64,000 nt of DNA, from the NCBI RefSeq assembly GCF_003865095.1, contig NZ_BHYK01000002.1, positions 213,185 through 277,184 of the forward strand, read 5' to 3'. Origin of the DNA: Clostridium tagluense. GTDB taxonomy: Bacteria > Bacillota > Clostridia > Clostridiales > Clostridiaceae. The position numbers and the translations under genes are program-made. Of the stretch, positions 17,959-26,152 are shown in pieces; position 1 is the first letter of the stretch, and every line of letters begins with the position of its first letter. The notes under the pieces are model-generated. The model was not told the DNA's origin. It saw only the letters and a program-made list of their open reading frames with translations, and ran no database searches.

Positions 17959-18582
17959 ATGAGAGAGTTATGGAATATATTTAAAAAAGGGATTATTGCA
18001 GAAAATCCGATTTTTGTTCTTGCACTTAGTCTTTGCCCAGCACTGGCGGTAACCAGTAACTCCATAAATTCATTAACTATGGGTCTTGCAGTAATGTTTG
18101 TTATTACTGTAAATAATACTATTGTATCTATTTCTAGAAAAGTAGTAAATCCTAAGGTTCGTGTACCGGTGTATATTACATCTGTAGCAACAATTGTTAC
18201 AGTAGTACAGCTGGTATTACAGGCATATGCGCCACTGCTCTATAAGGCATTAGGTATATATTTAGCATTGATTGTTGTTTTTGCAATTATTTTAGCTAGA
18301 GCAGAGGTTTTTGCTTCGAAAAATTCAGTGCTACCATCATTTTTCGATGGACTGGGAATGGGGTGTGGTTTTGCACTTGCACTCTTATCAATTGGAATAA
18401 TTCGTGAACTTTTAGGTACAGGAGCTATATTTGGCATACAAGTGCTTGGTTCTTGGTATAACCCTGCACTTATAATGATTTTACCCCCAGGTGCATTTAT
18501 ATTAATTGGTTATATGGTGGCTGGTTTCAAGATGCTGACTCAGCATATGGAAAAAGTTAAACTTGAGAGAGGTGAAGTATAA
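17959..18582 (+). CDS. rnfE: Rnf complex subunit E (membrane)
   Basis: A 207-aa hydrophobic protein with about six membrane helices, homologous to RnfE/NqrD. Recognisable features are NPIFVLALSLCPALAVT near the start and EVFASKNSVLPSFFDGLGMG in the middle; the Cys in the first segment matches the intramembrane Fe-S ligand position shared by the E and A subunits. It begins 1 bp after rnfG and its stop shares one base with the rnfA start, so translation is coupled. Confidence 0.94.
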   Translation: MRELWNIFKKGIIAENPIFVLALSLCPALAVTSNSINSLTMGLAVMFVITVNNTIVSISRKVVNPKVRVPVYITSVATIVTVVQLVLQAYAPLLYKALGIYLALIVVFAIILARAEVFASKNSVLPSFFDGLGMGCGFALALLSIGIIRELLGTGAIFGIQVLGSWYNPALIMILPPGAFILIGYMVAGFKMLTQHMEKVKLERGEV

Positions 18583-19163
18583 TGGGTGAATATTTAACTC
18601 TGTTTGTCTCTGCGGTAGTTGTAAATAACTTCGTTTTAACAAGGTTTCTAGGACTTTGTATTTTCTTCGGAGTTTCTAATAGTTTAAATGCCTCTATTGG
18701 TATGGGCATGGCTGTAACTTCTGTTATGACTCTTAGTTCAATGCTGGCATGGGCGGTATTCCATTTTGTGCTAGCTCCACTTCATTTAACATTTTTAACG
18801 ACAGCAGTATTTGTACTTTTGATTGCTAGCTTTGTGCAGCTTTTAGAGATGATTATTAAAAAATACGCTCCTACACTATATAATATGTGGGGTATTTATT
18901 TATTACTAATTGCTACAAATTGTGTTGTGCTTGGGGTTCCATTATTAAATGCAGAGTCTAATTTTTCATTTATGAAAAGTGCGGTTTCTGCCATTGGTTC
19001 TGGATTAGGATTTGCGTTGGCAATTATCCTCATGGCAAGTTTAAGAGAAAAATTAAGACTCGCAGATGTACCTAAACCACTAGAGGGGCTCGGTATTGCA
19101 TTTATTTTAGCTGGAATGCTCGCTTTAGCCTTCTTGGGGTTTTCTGGTATGATACCAGTATAG
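18582..19163 (+). CDS. rnfA: Rnf complex subunit A (membrane)
   Basis: A 193-aa membrane protein, the RnfA/NqrE homologue and pseudo-symmetric partner of RnfE. It contains VNNFVLTRFLGLCIFFGVS near the N-terminus, which includes the conserved cysteine that helps ligate the intramembrane iron-sulfur centre, and about six hydrophobic helices. Its ATG overlaps the rnfE stop (TAATG). Confidence 0.95.
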   Translation: MGEYLTLFVSAVVVNNFVLTRFLGLCIFFGVSNSLNASIGMGMAVTSVMTLSSMLAWAVFHFVLAPLHLTFLTTAVFVLLIASFVQLLEMIIKKYAPTLYNMWGIYLLLIATNCVVLGVPLLNAESNFSFMKSAVSAIGSGLGFALAIILMASLREKLRLADVPKPLEGLGIAFILAGMLALAFLGFSGMIPV

Positions 19164-19183
19164 AAAGGAGCTGAGAAATTAAT

Positions 19184-20002
19184 ATGAGTAATATGAGTAT
19201 TGCAATTGCGGTTTTAGTTGTAATGACATCAGTTGGACTAGTGTTTGGTTTGATTTTGGCGGTTGCCAATAAAAAATTCGCCATTGAAGTAAATCCCTTG
19301 ATTCATATTGTTGAAGATATATTACCAAAAGGTCAATGCGGAGCCTGTGGATATGCTGGTTGTATGGCCTATGCAGAAGCTGTGGTTATAAATCCAGATG
19401 TGCAGCCAAATCTTTGCATTCCAGGTAAATCGGCTGTTGCAAAAATGGTAGGGGAATTAACTGGTAAAGCAGCATTAGAAATGGAACCAAGAGTGGCTTT
19501 TGTAAAATGTGCTGGTAATCAAGATAAAGCTATTAAAGCTTATAAATACGAGGGCATACAAGAGTGTGTTGCTGCAACGCTACTACAGGGAGGACATAAG
19601 GGATGTCAATATGGTTGCCTTGGTTTTGGAACCTGTGTCAGAAGTTGTCCATTTGATGCAATGACAATGAGTGAAGATGGCCTACCAATTATTAACAGTA
19701 AAAAATGTACAGGTTGTGGAAAATGTGAAATAGTTTGCCCGAAAAAAGTTATTGAATTGGTTCCCATTGGAGTTCCTATAGCTGTGAATTGTAATTCAAA
19801 AGACAAAGGTGCTATAGTACGTAAAGTCTGCAGCGTAGGCTGTATTGGGTGTGGAATTTGTGTTAAGAATTGCCAACATGGTGCAATAAAAATTGAGAAT
19901 AATATAGCTATAGTAGATAGTAAGATTTGTGTTTCAAAGTGTAGTGAATCAACTTGCTTACATAAATGCCCAACGGGAGCAATTTCAAAATTTAGTCAGT
20001 GA
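19184..20002 (+). CDS. rnfB: Rnf complex subunit B (ferredoxin-side iron-sulfur subunit)
   Basis: A 272-aa RnfB, the presumed entry point for electrons from reduced ferredoxin. An N-terminal membrane helix (~5-27) is followed by the four-Cys motif CGACGYAGC...C of an NqrF/RnfB-type [4Fe-4S] domain (~48-75), then ferredoxin-like clusters (CQYGCLGFGTCVRSCP, CTGCGKCEIVCP, CIGCGICVKNC, and a final CVSKCSEST...C). AAAGGAG lies ~13 bp before ATG 19184; a second ATG at 19193 is closer to normal spacing neither way. It closes the rnf operon. No terminator is visible before nadE. Confidence 0.94.
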   Translation: MSNMSIAIAVLVVMTSVGLVFGLILAVANKKFAIEVNPLIHIVEDILPKGQCGACGYAGCMAYAEAVVINPDVQPNLCIPGKSAVAKMVGELTGKAALEMEPRVAFVKCAGNQDKAIKAYKYEGIQECVAATLLQGGHKGCQYGCLGFGTCVRSCPFDAMTMSEDGLPIINSKKCTGCGKCEIVCPKKVIELVPIGVPIAVNCNSKDKGAIVRKVCSVGCIGCGICVKNCQHGAIKIENNIAIVDSKICVSKCSESTCLHKCPTGAISKFSQ

Positions 20003-20078
20003 CCTATGTTAAATTTATGGGAGAAATAGCATATTGTGTGTTACAATATACTTACAAACAAATTTAAGGAGGCACGAT

Positions 20079-20882
20079 ATGAACAAAATTAAACAACAAC
20101 AAATAATGAATGAAATTGGTATACCCTGTCCTCTTGAAAATGAATCAGATCAGAAGTATGCAATTAGAATGATAGAAGAAGCTTGCACTTTCTTAAAAAA
20201 CTATGCAAAGCATACTGGCAAAAAGGGTTATGTTTGTCATCTTTCAGGGGGGGTAGATACCTTTGTTACAAGTATGCTTATTAAAAAAGCAGGACTATAT
20301 TTAATAAATTTATCTCTTCCTTTTGGGATTAAACCAGATATGGCTGATGTACAACTTGCAAAAAATATTATAAAACCAGATGTATTTAAAACTTATGATA
20401 TAATGGGTCCTGTAATTGAATCCATTGAGCTACTTCGTGATTTACCACCTTCGAAGGTAGATATAGGAAATACAAAAGCTAGAATAAGAATGACTGTAGT
20501 ATATAGAGTAGCTGAAGTATATGATGTTTTAGTTGCTGGAGCAACAAATGTGTCTGAGCTAACCCTTGGAATGGTAACTAAATATGGTGACGATGCATCA
20601 GATATACAACCAATTGCTGGATTGTCAAAAGGCATAATTTACGAAATGGCGAAAATATTTGGTGCGCCTCAATCTATAATTGATAAAATGTCTACCACTG
20701 GTACCTGGGATAATGAAGCCAATCAAAAAGAAGTAACAGAAATAAATCACCAGGTTTGCATGTATTTAAGGGGAGATGACATTTCAGAAGAATACGAGAA
20801 TGAAATAGTGGATTTGTATACAAGGTCTGAACATAAAAGACATTCACCAGTGACACCAAAAGATGCCTGGTGGTTTGAATAA
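20079..20882 (+). CDS. nadE: Ammonia-dependent NAD+ synthetase
   Basis: A ~267-aa NAD synthetase that amidates nicotinic acid adenine dinucleotide to NAD+. The ATP-pyrophosphatase P-loop appears as SGGVDT (usual SGGxDS) at ~50, and GATNVSELTLGMVTKYGDDASDIQPI is the conserved NAD-synthase region. No glutaminase domain is present, so ammonia or a separate glutaminase supplies nitrogen. ATG 20079 follows AAGGAGG by 5 bp; longer in-frame starts lack an RBS. It lies 76 bp after rnfB without an obvious terminator between, so it may be read with the NAD-coupled Rnf operon. Confidence 0.93.
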   Translation: MNKIKQQQIMNEIGIPCPLENESDQKYAIRMIEEACTFLKNYAKHTGKKGYVCHLSGGVDTFVTSMLIKKAGLYLINLSLPFGIKPDMADVQLAKNIIKPDVFKTYDIMGPVIESIELLRDLPPSKVDIGNTKARIRMTVVYRVAEVYDVLVAGATNVSELTLGMVTKYGDDASDIQPIAGLSKGIIYEMAKIFGAPQSIIDKMSTTGTWDNEANQKEVTEINHQVCMYLRGDDISEEYENEIVDLYTRSEHKRHSPVTPKDAWWFE

Positions 20883-20887
20883 ATTTA

Positions 20888-20935
20888 TAAAAGAAATAGG
20901 TCACCTAATAGCTAGGTGACCTATTTCTTTTATGA
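20888..20935. terminator. Bidirectional terminator between convergent genes
   Basis: A perfect stem AAAAGAAATAGGTCACCTA / TAGGTGACCTATTTCTTTT with T-rich 3' side on plus and A-rich 5' side serves nadE and the convergent HEAT/methyltransferase gene. Confidence 0.9.
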
Positions 20936-20952
20936 TTTTTTTGAACTGTTAT

Positions 20953-22587
20953 TTATTTTACTTTTAATACGAATATATGTGGTGTAAGTCTACCACTTTC
21001 AATTTTTATCTCTTGAAGAAGTTCAAGCTCTTCATTATCTACTAGAACTTCCCTAAATAATTGTTTTTCTATTGTATAAACAAAGGCCATTCCACCTGAG
21101 ACTACAAGGCTAGGAATTTTTTTTGCAAATTCACTATAAAGCTCCGCATATTTGTTATGGGTGGCGGACTTATTGTCAAAAGGCATATTTGTTATAAGCT
21201 CATCAAAAAGGTAGGTAGTAGAAAAATCTAATATATCTTCATCTATTAAATCTATATTCACATTAGCTAATTTAGAATTTACTGTTGCAGCTGAAATAGC
21301 GGTTCTATATATATCCACGCCTGTTAAAGATTCTACCACAGCGAGTTTAGCTCTTTCAATAAGCATTGTTCCAGTACCACAAAAAGGGTCTATAACTCTC
21401 GCACTAGGTTTTAACCATTTTTCTATAGATTTCACTACAATAGCTGCAGTTACTGGATTTATAGAGGTAGCTATTTCATTTTTTCTATAGTCAAATCTAT
21501 TATCTGCAAAGGAATATAGTTTTATAAATACGCTGCAGAGATTATTTCTTTCAACTATTCGAATTTCGACTTCATAGGAGGAGGGGCTATTTTTTAAACC
21601 TCCACAGGAAATTTCATCTAGTTCTCTTGATAAGTTTTTTACAAATTCTGAACGTTCGCGACTGGCATCCATAGTTTTAAATTCAACTCTGTACCAAAAA
21701 GGAGAATTAGAATCACATTCATGACACTGATTTAAGAAATCAACAACATTTGCATCTATAATTGCAGCTGCGATTACCTTATAATCAAATTGCAGCTCTT
21801 CACACTCATCTAGCGGAAATAAAAGTTCATAAAAGGTTCTGCAGGTGTAAACCTGATCTATATCATTCTCATAAATAAGAATACCATCATCTACAAGTCT
21901 ACCGTCTATAGATTTTTCTTCAAGTTCCTTTAAAGTGTGTTGATACTGATAATTCATAACTGTGAGTATCATAGGTACTGCATTTTCAAATTCTTTAAAT
22001 CCTTTAAATTCATGGCGTATAGGGGGGGATAATTTATCTATGGCCCTTGTAAGTGCAAGTTTTTCCTCATTAATATGTTTATTAGTTGTTATTAGTGAGT
22101 TATCCTCTCTGCAAGCTTTTTCGTTCATTACTACATCTTCAAACATTTTCTTTAACTTTTCTGCATCAAGAATGCTACCGCAGTTTCCTATGGCAAGTAC
22201 ATAAGAATATCTTACAAATAATTTATCCTCGGAGTTATAGGCATTATATAGTGCTTCTAAATATGCAGGATCTCCTAGTTCTCCAATAACACCACATACA
22301 TTCTTTCTAACTTTTGGATCTGGATGTGAAAGAAGAGCGCTAAGTTTTTCTTTGGAATTACCAATGGTTCTTTTGAACATGCCCTTTGGTTTTTCTTTTT
22401 TTAAAATATCCCTCATAACAGAAAGAATTGCCCTTGGGTCCTCTTCAGTTATTATTTTTGACCATAACATTGGAATTGCATTATTATAATCTAAGGAAAG
22501 CTTATTTACTATTGCAGATCTCTGTTTATCATCTGCGGTTTTTAGACTCTCTAAGAGAGCTGTAACTGTATCATTTATTTCTATCAT
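20953..22587 (-). CDS. HEAT-repeat protein fused to RlmL/TrmN-type methyltransferase
   Basis: A 544-aa two-part protein. Residues ~1-170 show HEAT-like helical repeats (LLSHPDPKVRKNVCGVIGEL; YVLAIGNCGSILDAEKL). The C-terminal part is a class I SAM-dependent methyltransferase with motif I DPFCGTGTMLIE and the motif IV position filled by NMPFD instead of the usual N/D-PP-Y/F. The middle (~190-380) resembles a THUMP-like or linker region. The fold family modifies N2 of guanine in tRNA or rRNA, which is only an inference here. ATG at 22587 has AGGAGGG 6 bp upstream; an upstream in-frame ATG lacks an RBS. The HEAT fusion is unusual for an RNA methyltransferase. Confidence 0.8.
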   Translation of the reverse strand: MIEINDTVTALLESLKTADDKQRSAIVNKLSLDYNNAIPMLWSKIITEEDPRAILSVMRDILKKEKPKGMFKRTIGNSKEKLSALLSHPDPKVRKNVCGVIGELGDPAYLEALYNAYNSEDKLFVRYSYVLAIGNCGSILDAEKLKKMFEDVVMNEKACREDNSLITTNKHINEEKLALTRAIDKLSPPIRHEFKGFKEFENAVPMILTVMNYQYQHTLKELEEKSIDGRLVDDGILIYENDIDQVYTCRTFYELLFPLDECEELQFDYKVIAAAIIDANVVDFLNQCHECDSNSPFWYRVEFKTMDASRERSEFVKNLSRELDEISCGGLKNSPSSYEVEIRIVERNNLCSVFIKLYSFADNRFDYRKNEIATSINPVTAAIVVKSIEKWLKPSARVIDPFCGTGTMLIERAKLAVVESLTGVDIYRTAISAATVNSKLANVNIDLIDEDILDFSTTYLFDELITNMPFDNKSATHNKYAELYSEFAKKIPSLVVSGGMAFVYTIEKQLFREVLVDNEELELLQEIKIESGRLTPHIFVLKVK

Positions 22588-22837
22588 TTGTTTCCCTCCT
22601 GTAGTTCGCTGGGGCACAAAACAATTATTAATTGTTTTGCCTCTTATGTTTTAATTTAATAACTTTAATTATACCTTATATTTTGTGGTAATGGGGGGAT
22701 ATTAGTGTTTTATCTGTTTTTATTATAAGTATGGTATTATATTGGTGACTATGAGTTTTAAAAGTGCGTACTTACATTAAAACAATATAGTAGTATAATC
22801 ATAGATATTCAAAAATAAGAAGACGGAGGAGTTTAAT

Positions 22838-23398
22838 ATGAATGAAACTTTAAAAAATATAAGAAATAGAAGAAGTACTAGGGCTTTTTTACCAGAGCAG
22901 CTTAACGATACAGATGTGCAAGATATAATAGAGGCAGGTATTTATTCACCAAGTGCTACAAATAATCAACCATGGCATTTTACAGTAATACAAAGAAAAG
23001 ATATTATAGACAGATTAAATGACGCTTTTAAAAATATTGCAAGTAAATCAGAAAATGAGTATATTAGAAGGTTTGCTGATAATGAAAAATTCCATGTGTT
23101 TTACAATGCACCAACAGTTGTATTGGTATCTGGAGACAAAAACAATGAGGCTGCCTCAGTTGATTGCGCAGCAGCAACAGAAAACATGTGTATAGCAGCA
23201 GAATCCTTAGAAATTGGTGGCTGTTGGATTGGTCTTATTGCACATTTACTAAATAGTGAAGAAGGCGCAGAATGGGTTAAGGAACTTGAAATACCAGAGG
23301 GTTTTAGACAAATACATGCATTGTGCCTCGGATATAAAAAAATTCAGGTAACTAATGCACCAAAAAGGAAAGAAAACACAGTAAATTACATAAAATAA
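22838..23398 (+). CDS. Nitroreductase-family FMN oxidoreductase
   Basis: A 186-aa protein of the nitroreductase (NfsB/FRase-like) family. It begins with the FMN phosphate-binding RRSTRAF segment, has SPSATNNQPWHF (~38-49) and a late GGCWIGL segment with the C-terminal LCLGYKK strand and KRKE. Such enzymes use NAD(P)H to reduce nitro compounds, quinones or flavins; the true substrate is unknown. GGAGG lies 8 bp upstream of the ATG. It is a single gene ended by a hairpin at 23403. Confidence 0.92.
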   Translation: MNETLKNIRNRRSTRAFLPEQLNDTDVQDIIEAGIYSPSATNNQPWHFTVIQRKDIIDRLNDAFKNIASKSENEYIRRFADNEKFHVFYNAPTVVLVSGDKNNEAASVDCAAATENMCIAAESLEIGGCWIGLIAHLLNSEEGAEWVKELEIPEGFRQIHALCLGYKKIQVTNAPKRKENTVNYIK

Positions 23399-23402
23399 CA
23401 AT

Positions 23403-23440
23403 AAATCCAGCAGAATTAAATAATTTTGCTGGATTTTTGT
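23403..23440 (+). terminator. Rho-independent terminator, CCAGCAGAAT-type stem
   Basis: AAATCCAGCAGAATTA pairs with TAATTTTGCTGGATTT (one mismatch) followed by TT-rich tail. It belongs to the same stem family as 9571, 13958, 32960 and 41345. Confidence 0.85.
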
Positions 23441-23589
23441 TGTAAATGGGTAATTAAAATTATTGAAGGCCTTGCTTACTTTATATGAAACATAAGTTAA
23501 GCTAATAGATAAGTGGGTATCTATTCCTAATTTCTATAGGTATTTACAAATACGGAAAAGTGGTATATACTAAAGAAGTTGATTAACAT

Positions 23590-23666
23590 GCTTCATTAGC
23601 TCAGTTGGCTAGAGTACCTGACTCTTAATCAGGGTGCCCAGGGTTCGAATCCCTGATGTAGCACCA
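23590..23666 (+). tRNA. tRNA-Lys (anticodon CTT)
   Basis: A full cloverleaf can be drawn: acceptor GCTTCAT / ATGTAGC, D-arm GCTC...GAGT, anticodon arm CCTGA-CTCTTAA-TCAGG with anticodon CTT, a 5-nt variable loop GTGCC, T-arm CAGGG-TTCGAAT-CCCTG, discriminator A and encoded CCA. The acceptor stem has a U-U mismatch at position 4-69 and the D-stem closes with a G-U pair, so it is slightly off-standard. Its 3' half (23626-23666) is repeated at 30371-30410, marking it as the attachment site of an integrative element. Confidence 0.9.
23626..23666 (+). repeat. attL-like core: 3' half of tRNA-Lys, direct repeat copy 1
   Basis: The 41-bp stretch from TAATCAGGGTGCC to the CCA end recurs at 30371-30410 with one base missing and one G-to-A change. 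Similarity continues through the following terminator. The tRNA 3' half is the classic target of tyrosine integrases, and an integrase remnant lies next to it. Confidence 0.85.
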
Positions 23667-23674
23667 GCATAAAT

Positions 23675-23713
23675 ACAGATGTCTCAATGGTTTGAGGCAT
23701 CTGTTATTTTTTT
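23675..23713 (+). terminator. Terminator of tRNA-Lys
   Basis: ACAGATG-CTCAA-type stem (ACAGATGTCTCAA / TTGAGGCATCTGT) followed by T-run. A diverged copy follows the second tRNA fragment at 30419-30458. Confidence 0.85.
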
Positions 23714-23803
23714 ACTCTTTTTTGAAAATAGCTAATTGGTGTTTATTATTACGAAAATACACTGAAAATTACTATAAAATACTACGAGAAAGCAGAGGTT
23801 TTA

Positions 23804-23995
23804 TTATCCATGTTTTTTATTTTGTTGTTTTTTATTAAATAGGTTTTCAAGTTTATCCGCTGCAACTTTGTCTGATTTCTTTAAACTGTGACTATATATA
23901 TCCATAGTCGTTGAAGTTCTAGCATGACCTAGTCTTTTAGATACTGTACTTGGATCTACATTCTGGCTAATTAATATCGTAGCAGAGGTATATCA
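23804..23995 (-). pseudogene. Tyrosine recombinase (phage integrase) C-terminal remnant
   Basis: Translation of the minus strand gives an uninterrupted C-terminal piece of about 63 residues: YTSATILISQNVDPSTV, then SKRLGHARTSTTMDIYSHSL and a charged tail KKSDKVAADKLENLF. It retains the GH motif and the catalytic tyrosine (DIYSH) of tyrosine recombinases. A TGA codon stands directly before it, and the N-terminal domains with the catalytic Arg are missing. The 3' end points at the tRNA-Lys gene 138 bp away, the usual position for an integrase beside its attachment site. It cannot encode an active enzyme. Confidence 0.85.
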
Positions 23996-24018
23996 TTTTA
24001 TATAATTTGCAATTTGCT

Positions 24019-24251
24019 TTATGCCATCAAACTTCTTTTCAAAACATGCATATCATCCATTTTATTCCATTCATCGCGAGGACACACCCACCCATTGAAT
24101 TTCTTTAAATAGTTTTTTGTATCTTGATTGGCTTGATCTAATTTTCTATCTTATCCAGGTGCCAATTATATCTTTTATAAGTCTTTTGTATTTCATCAGC
24201 ACTCAAACCCATTTCGATTAATTTATCAAGAATAGCTTCTTTTTTATTCAT
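24019..24251 (-). pseudogene. Frameshifted small gene upstream of the integrase remnant
   Basis: From an ATG at 24251 with AAGGAGG-type RBS the minus strand reads MNKKEAILDKLIEMGLSADE and continues to YNWHLDKIEN before a stop. A one-base shift restores a reading frame (KLDQANQDTKNYLKKF, then WVCPRDEWNKMDDM) to a TAA at 24019. The whole would be about 76 aa. I do not recognise the family. It lies directly before the integrase remnant and was probably cotranscribed with it. Confidence 0.5.
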
Positions 24252-24265
24252 GATTCCCTCCTTGA

Positions 24266-24545
24266 TTTTAATTCACACTATTCTCTTACCGATACACATG
24301 CATTTTGTTTTTCTGTAGGTGTTTTTTCTGAAATACCTTTAAAATCTTTGGAAAATATTTCAAGTCATTGCTATTGACATAAGAAAGGAGCTGTTTTATA
24401 CTAATAGTAGGACTTGATTGTTGCTGACTACCCAACTGTGCATTTTGTATAGTGGTACCAGTTAAGGCATCAAGTTTTTCTATTTTTTACTAGTTTAGAT
24501 ATATCCTTAGTCTCATTTTTATCACGGTGTGTAGTAAGTACTAGC
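24266..24545 (-). pseudogene. Degenerate ORF of unknown function in the integrated element
   Basis: Minus-strand frames give fragments that join only with frameshifts: THRDKNETKDISKLVK, then KLDALTGTTIQNAQLGSQQQ and ISIKQLLSYVNSNDLKYF, then a frame ending in TEKQNACVSVRE. The order and spacing suggest one former gene upstream of the small gene at 24251. I do not recognise it. Confidence 0.35.
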
Positions 24546-24792
24546 ATATTTTTAATAATACATATTAAAAAAAGTGTTCCAACAAACTATAGTATTATGA
24601 TGCACGATATAATCAACGTGGAACAGGCAGAAACACAGTTAAAGCATCTGGCAATTGTAACACCATTCAATGATAGTTTATTGATACACTTCCTATAGTG
24701 CCGAATTAAAGATATGGTGATATAATTTATTTATAAGTTACATCGGGATATTTTTGAAAGACGACATAAAAATACCGCAAAATTCAATAATG

Positions 24793-25090
24793 TGTACCCT
24801 TTGTCAAGGACATATAAAAATACTACAGTGAACTAAGTAGATGATTTATGTATTGAACAGGAGTCATCCTTTCCAATGCCCACTGATATCTATAATTATT
24901 ATAGTAACTCATATAGTCTTTAATTTCCTTTTTAAGATCGTCTAAAGTTTCACATGTCTTTATATTTGCTTCATCTTTAAAGTGTTCGAAGAATGATTCT
25001 TGTGGCGCATTATCCCAACAGTTACCACGCCTTGACATAGATTGTCCTAGCGCATAACTTTTTACTAGCTTTTGGAACTTTGGGCTTGTA
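24793..25090 (-). mobile_element. Truncated IS3-family insertion sequence, 3' end
   Basis: The minus strand encodes the C-terminal ~88 residues of an IS3-family (IS150-like) OrfB transposase: TSPKFQKLVKSYALGQSMSR, RGNCWDNAPQESFFEHFKDE and a tail YNNYRYQWALERMTPVQYIN. This contains the last catalytic Glu region of the DDE domain. The N-terminal two-thirds, OrfA and the left end are missing. At the right end the terminal repeat TGTACCCTTTGTCAAGGACA is still visible (24793-24812). The fragment stops exactly at 25090, where the 294-bp inverted-repeat element begins. Confidence 0.85.
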
Positions 25091-25384
25091 TAGTGTATTT
25101 TCTAACTGAAAATTCCCCCATATTATAATCGAAAAATTCCCCCACCCTTATATCAATTGATAGCTCATGTGGGTTGCCATTGCCATTGAGCCTCTGTGCA
25201 TATGGTTATATGCCATTAACCAAGCCATTGTAAACAATGCCTTAGCAATAGGTATAGGCTACCACATGCACTCTCAATGTAAATGGTACGCTTCGCCAAC
25301 CCACACTAAAATTCTCAATTGCAAATCAGGTGGGGGAATAATTCAATTATAAAGTGGGGAAGTTTTCAATTAGAATATACACTA
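25091..25384. mobile_element. 294-bp non-autonomous element (MITE) with ~56-bp imperfect terminal inverted repeats, IS21-like ends
   Basis: The ends TAGTGTATTTTCTAACTGAA... and its mirror at 25384 match over about 56 bp with roughly nine differences. Each end carries two internal repeats of the GAAAA(A)TTCCCCCA type (left: near 25108 and 25131; right: near 25330 and 25354). Such repeated end motifs are characteristic of IS21-family ends, so this may be an internally deleted derivative. A second inner inverted repeat (TGTGGGTTG 25168-25176 / CAACCCACA 25297-25305) lies inside. The 61-codon ORF within it resembles no transposase. No clear target duplication is seen. Confidence 0.7.
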
Positions 25385-25532
25385 ACAAAGAAAATAGCCT
25401 ATATCTTTAATTAACAAGTAAATTAAGATATAGACTTTATAAAAAAACATGCTTATATATTTTAAAATAGTTTGGTTGTTTTTTTTCATACCTTTTTATC
25501 TAAACTAAAGACTACTAATTTCTTTTAGACTT

Positions 25533-25736
25533 TTATTTTTTATCCAATGTTTCATTGATCTTCTCTGCAATCTTCTCCTTGTTATTATCAACCTTATCAT
25601 TTAAATCCCCTTTTTGGTACTGAAGTTTCCCTTTAAGCTCCGTCTCTTGGCTCCCGGTGGCCCTTCCTACACCCTCCTTAGCTTTTCCTATAACTTTATC
25701 CTTTGTGTTCTCAATTTTGTTTTTTAAATCTGACAT
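25533..25736 (-). CDS. CsbD-family stress response protein
   Basis: A 67-aa, highly charged, helix-forming protein of the CsbD family. It shows the typical repeat of short segments (KNKIENTKDKVIGKAKEGVG, ATGSQETELKGKLQYQKGDL). CsbD of Bacillus subtilis is a sigma-B-controlled general stress protein; its molecular function is unknown. The start has GGAG in ATGGAGTTGGAAA just upstream. It lies inside the tRNA-Lys element together with other stress-type genes, and looks intact. Confidence 0.88.
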   Translation of the reverse strand: MSDLKNKIENTKDKVIGKAKEGVGRATGSQETELKGKLQYQKGDLNDKVDNNKEKIAEKINETLDKK

Positions 25737-26027
25737 TTTCCAACTCCATCTATTTTATCCGAATTCCAAGTTTATTTATTACATTCCTATTGTTTTTTAT
25801 AAAAATATTTACCAGCCTTCATTGGTACCTTCTTACTTGCATCTGGCTCTGCCGTTTTACTATCTTCACGGGTGATCATTTAATATATACTTTTATTAAC
25901 TCATAATTTCTCTATCTATTAGTTTTTCTGTAACAAAAAAGAAAACAATTATAATTAATGTATAGAATATTACACCATAACCAATTAAGTTTAATAACGA
26001 CAGGTCAGGGGTCTCTGTAGCAATGAA
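25737..26027. other. Intergenic region upstream of csbD-like gene
   Basis: Nearly 300 bp of AT-rich sequence between the CsbD gene's start and the terminator of the PRC-barrel gene. It must contain the CsbD promoter on the minus strand, but I could not pick a convincing -35/-10 pair. Plus-strand ORFs here have no RBS and are hydrophobic nonsense. Confidence 0.3.
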
Positions 26028-26070
26028 ACAAAAACGGCAATGGTAAATACAATTTATACCATTGCCGTTT
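26028..26070 (-). terminator. Terminator of the PRC-barrel gene
   Basis: Read on the minus strand, AAACGGCAATGGTATAAATT pairs with the following ACCATTGCCGTTT and leads into TTTTTG. It lies ~85 bp after the PRC-barrel stop codon. Confidence 0.8.
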
Positions 26071-26152
26071 AATTAATTAGTTCTTTATCAACATACACAT
26101 TTACACCAATATATAGTTATATTAAAAAAATGTAGATTCTCGCTCACTGGTT

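Noticed and set aside
25167..25352. 61-aa protein inside the inverted-repeat element
   Set aside because: No ribosome binding site, no similarity to transposases, and the sequence is explained by the nested inverted repeats.
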